A stretch of DNA of 64,000 nt from Chimonanthus salicifolius (taxonomy: Eukaryota; Streptophyta; Magnoliopsida; Laurales; Calycanthaceae). Within the stretch, counting starts at the first letter, position 1. Every line of letters begins with the position of its first letter. Position numbers and translations under genes: made by a program. The notes under the pieces were generated by a model, which searched no databases, was not told the origin of the DNA, and was given only the letters and a program-made list of their open reading frames with translations. The stretch spans positions 26,628,617-26,692,616 of the forward strand of contig CM023535.1 in assembly GCA_013350335.1 (NCBI GenBank). Reading direction: 5' to 3'. Positions 60,165-64,000 of the stretch are shown one piece after another.

Positions 60165-60966
60165 TTTAGCTAGCTTGACCAACATTCATAATAAAATCAA
60201 GATCTCATAAATCAATATTTAACAACATCATTCACATCGTTGTGTTTCAATAAAGTAGGAACTCCTACCTGATCGAAAGTAATCAACCAAAGAAGATTCA
60301 CTCGTTTGTTTGAACGACATCGGAATTACTCTCGACTCCTTTTGTCCATGTACATGTTCAAATCACAGTTTGTAGGTTATTAACACATAAAATCCTTGTC
60401 TAATCGGTGTAGGTCTAAACCAGACCTAAAGGTCAACTGTATGATTTTCAAAGTCTAATAGATTCCATTTATATTTGGTTTTAACAACAAATATATTAAC
60501 CTTGTTTAATCATCTATGTTTCAGGCTGACATATCGACACTGTCGATACATGGCCTCTGGACACAGTCGACACATCAATCATCTCGATATGTCGAATGGA
60601 CTCTGTCTGTTTCAGTTCATCTTTTCCAGTCCCTCTTTTGGTCCCATTATCGACACAGTCGATAAATCTAACAGTACACATGCTCAAGATGTCGAGCACG
60701 TCAACACATCCTCTGGTTTAATCCATTCATACTTATATTTGTTCTATGTTCCTGATAGTATGTATCGACACAATCGATACATACACAAATATATACATTC
60801 GATATGTCGATTTTATCGACATGTCTTTGGCGTTCTGGTTTATCAATATTAACATTTGTACTGTGTTCTCATGCCGATACATCGACATAGTCGATGCATC
60901 AACCTTGAATCAGTCAATTGTCACTATTTCAATTTTCAACATACTTGGACTGATTATTTCATTTCC
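60165..60966 (-). mobile_element. Fragment of a gypsy LTR related to 5751-8935
   Basis: The segment around 60236-60275 ('tcgttgtgtttcaataaagtaggaactcctacc') aligns with about 6920-6955 of the long gypsy LTR ('ccattgtgttctcaataaggtaggaatcctacc'), and a dyad array follows in both at a comparable distance. It is cut on the left by the copia LTR and on the right by another gypsy LTR. Orientation is inferred from that alignment. Confidence 0.62.
60532..60896. repeat. Dyad array, word ATCGAC-N3-GTCGAT
   Basis: Perfect copies: TATCGACACTGTCGATA (60532-60548), TTATCGACACAGTCGATAA (60647-60665, 8-bp arms), TGTATCGA and TCGATACA around a five-base loop (60761-60781) and CATCGACATAGTCGATG (60880-60896). 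Decayed forms lie near 60560, 60585 and 60800-60825. Confidence 0.92.
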
Positions 60967-62518
60967 TGTCACGCCCCGACCCGAAAGGTGGGCCAGGATG
61001 TGACTATTTTTTTTTTTTTTTGGAAACTAAACTCAAGAATTCTAACTGGGCCGGATCAACGGTTAGGCTCAAAGGTTACACATGATCTCTACATGTGGAC
61101 TCAAACATATACCATAAATCTACCCAAAAGAAACGCGATTACAAACACATAATTCCATCAATGAATTATTATTACAACATCATCATAGTAACTATGGAAC
61201 ACATGGTAGTTCAGTACATCACATCAATACAAACTAAGTACCACACACAGTATTTTACATAAGCAAAAGGTTCAAGGAACCAAAACGGAAAGATAAAGGA
61301 ATTCCCCACAGTGGGAATCCCAAGGCAACGCAGCAGCTTATCCATCCTAAGCTTCATACTGAGGGTTCTCCTCCTCGGGCACATCTCCTGAAATGTGAGT
61401 GGTGTGAGCTAACTAGTCCAGTGAAGGAAATATAACAATGCAGTCTAATGAAACATCAGGTTAACAAATAATCAATATTTGCAATATAATATCTCATACT
61501 TGACAATATAATCTCAACATCAAATATAATCTCATCATCATTTCCATTACTGCTGTTATCCAACGTTAACGCCTACATACAATGCTGAGACCATTGTATT
61601 AAGTCCCGACACGGTCAAAATACATCCTTATAAGTACATCTCCGGCCCTCACATGGTCGATACTGACACTCCTCAAGTCAGCAACTGTCGACACCCCTGG
61701 TTCAGTAGACGTAAGCCATCTCACACACATGGCCGATATTGGTTCAATAGTCAAGGGCACGTGGAAGCAGTATTACATATCTCATATGATCAACTTCATA
61801 AACACATTTATAATCATCATAAGCATTTCTTACAACAGTGCATCATGTCTAGGCATATGGGTGGATTCATCAAACTTGAAACCACTCATTGCTTAAGATC
61901 TATCTCATTGAACCTGATTACACCTACTGCAAAGTTAAGTTCCCTCACCGAAAATGTGTGGTATCGCGGTCTCTGTTCAACATACAAACAAGTGCACAAT
62001 CAATAGTTGGTCAACATACATAGCATTCAAATGTATACATACAAGTAGTATTTCAAAATCATACCGTTTTCCCAAAAATCTCCAAGGTAAATGGAATTGA
62101 GTCTCCTACTTGGTTTCTAACCATTTTAAGTTACAATAATCCACAATATATAATAATAGGGTGCTCAATCCAAAACTCATATTGTCTTCTGGGCATGACC
62201 AGATTGACGTATTGAGTTATGTCTAGATACTCAGGTCACTTCTCGTATTGTCTTGTGGATAGGACCAGATTGACATGTTGAGTAAGGCCTCGAGGTCACT
62301 CAGTGCCCGACAGATATAGCGTCGGCCTGGAAGTGAAGTCACTCAGTGCCCGACAAATAGAGTCGGCCTGGAAGTGAATACAAATAGTATATACACTATA
62401 GTAATAAGAGAAGAAGGGTTAGTACACTTTTGATTTATTAATGGGGTATAAACATCACATTAAAACTTAGGTCTAACACATGCATTACCAATCAATCAAG
62501 ATTTTTACATTAAAAAAC

Positions 62519-62965
62519 TGGGTTCCTCGAAACATGCCTCGGAACCAGGTACTGTGGCTTCAGATCATCCGAACCACTGCCTAAACTAGTCACAGACTTC
62601 GGAACTTGGGTCTGTCTTCGGATCGTCCTAAGATCAAGTTTCGGATCGTCCGAAGGTCCTTCCAAACTGAAAAAAAAAAGGTCTTGGTGGGTCTGTGTGT
62701 CTCGGATCATGCTGAGTGAAGCTCGGATCGTCCGAGAGGGGTTTGGTCCTTCCGAACACAGCTCGGATCGTCCGAGAGGGGTTCGGTCCTTCCAAACACA
62801 GATCGGAACATCCAGAGCAGAGGTGGGCGAGTGGCTAGCCTCAGATGCTTCGAGACTTCAAAATGAAGCTCGGAACATCCGAAGGTCACTCTCGGACCGT
62901 TCGAAGGGTGTTACCCTCAGACCGTCCGAAGTACAACTCTCGGACCGTCTGAGAGTCGTCTTCTT
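62519..62965. repeat. Dyad array, word TCGGA-N3-TCCGA, in the inverted gypsy LTR
   Basis: Clear copies: TTCGGATCGTCCGAA (62640-62654) and CTCGGATCGTCCGAG (62722 and 62762); further copies with one or two mismatches near 62560, 62870, 62897, 62915 and 62940. It is homologous in place to 39132-39500, but the loop bases and the number of copies differ. Confidence 0.9.
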
Positions 62966-63455
62966 CTTCTGTCTGCAACAGCAGACAGTGACGCCGAAAC
63001 AGGGAGTGAAATATGAATCCAGAAACAATGGGTTTCCTGGATTCGATTTTCACATCCAACCGGTCAGATGGACTTCTCAGTGAATCCTCTCTCCATAGGG
63101 AGTGGTTTCAAGCTTTAACACTTAGTAGGTCATCAGATTTAAATATGAAAACCACACTGATACAAGAAAAATCATGATTTTCCTTAGACTTCAAATCCAT
63201 TTTACTCACTCAAAACTTGGCCAGATTTACTTCTACTTGATTCTAAACTGACTGAAATTTAAAGAGAAACACAGTGGTTACCTTCACTTGAATTCCTGGG
63301 TTGAAAATCTAAGCTTTGAAAATTTTCTCCTTCTATGCTACGGTTAAGAAAACTAGGAAAAACAGACAGAGACTGAGGGCTAGTTTGATCTCACAGAGCA
63401 GCTGAAAGGAGAGATAGAAGTTTGAGGGAGATTGAGAGCTGGGCCGAGGGGGAGT

Positions 63456-63461
63456 CTTATA
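63456..63461 (-). promoter_or_regulatory. TATA-like box of the inverted gypsy LTR
   Basis: Minus strand TATAAG in 'cctataagactcccc', about 500 bases upstream of the dyad array, matching the arrangement in 38630-39132. Confidence 0.5.
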
Positions 63462-64000
63462 GGAAACACCGATCAATGCATGGAGGCCAGCCGGAGGCTG
63501 CATGCAGCTGCGGCCTACGTCCCCAACAGTAATGGCACTGTTTGGGTGACTGGTTGCAGATAAGTCCTTCTATACTTTCAGTCTTGCAAAAAGGCCCCTC
63601 TCTAAATAAAAACTTGATTTCTTTTTTAACTAAAAACAATACTTTTAAAGCTCAAAAATTTCAATCCAACCTGACAGATAAGTTGGGTTTTAAGAACTCT
63701 AATCACCATAAAAAAATTTGGAATTTAAAACTCATTAAAAAACATATATTTAAACAAAAATCATAATTTTACACTATTTACGTGATTTAACTTGTGTTAA
63801 ATAAAATGATTTAAAATTCTCATTTTTGGGGTTTGAAAGAATAAACTAGACCATACTAAAATGGTCTAACATACTATACTTATTTCAAAAAAAAAAAATC
63901 TCATTTCCAAAACCATTTAAAAATATTTATTTCTCCCTTACGGGGTTTTGACGGGCGGTTTTTAATACTATTTTCTGAAAGTAAAATTATTTTAAAATCA

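Larger units (their letters stand above)
60967..64000 (-). mobile_element. Inverted gypsy LTR of the second family (runs to the window edge)
   Basis: Begins TGTCACGCCCCGACCCGAAAGG on the plus strand, the inverse of the LTR end at 41126, and is homologous to 38266-41126 throughout. Shared pieces include 'ggccgacgctatatctgtcgggcactgagtgac' in inverse near 62310-62340, the dyad array, 'ctgcatgcagc' near 63500 and the AT-rich U3. The U3 end near 63960-64000 extends beyond the part preserved in the other copy. No genes. Confidence 0.8.

Overview
The window is plant nuclear DNA made almost entirely of transposable elements. I see no intact host gene. The element set is typical of a repeat-rich flowering plant: Ty3/gypsy chromovirus-like elements with initiator-Met primer sites, Tat/Athila-like gypsy elements with an Asp-tRNA primer site, SIRE/Maximus-like Ty1/copia elements, and hAT-type DNA transposons. 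I cannot name the species. Every coding region I recognise is broken by stops, frameshifts or truncation.

Layout. 1-8935: a minus-strand gypsy element (3' part of integrase at 1538, gag start near 5322, 3.2-kb 5' LTR at 5751-8935). A second related element, whose 5' LTR is at 459-1537, is inserted into its integrase. 8936-13510: a plus-strand copia element (LTR, primer site, broken gag), cut on the left by the gypsy insertion. 13511-28632: a Tat/Athila-like element (LTRs at 13653 and 28101) with a two-LTR copia element (16868-23781) and an inverted Tat-like LTR (23911-26493) inside it. 28633-33029: unclassified DNA, then a second Tat-like 3' end and LTR. 33030-36353: an inverted copia LTR split by a solo Tat-like LTR. 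36354-48328: an inverted Tat-like LTR split by a 10.3-kb composite gypsy element (37166-47429), which itself contains a copia fragment, another gypsy LTR, a reverse-transcriptase fragment and a short Tat-like element. 48329-57971: AT-rich DNA with two small hAT-type MITEs and one large hAT relic with a broken transposase gene. 57972-64000: 3' end of a third copia element, then fragments of two gypsy LTR families.

The most unusual signal is not a gene. Several unrelated LTR families carry arrays of short CpG-containing dyads of the form TCG...CGA or CGA...TCG (arms 4-8 bp, loop 0-5 nt). Each family has its own 'word', but one word (TCGGA-N3-TCCGA) is shared by a copia LTR and a gypsy LTR, and homologous LTRs of one gypsy family carry different words at the same position. 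In the copia LTRs the array lies just upstream of the TATA box; in the gypsy LTRs it lies about 500-1000 bases downstream. Other notable items are a nearly full-length Asp-tRNA complement, including the CCA end, at a retroelement primer site (43640-43707), and a 596-bp hAT-type MITE with a perfect 8-bp target duplication built from TATCGGCCGATA palindromes.
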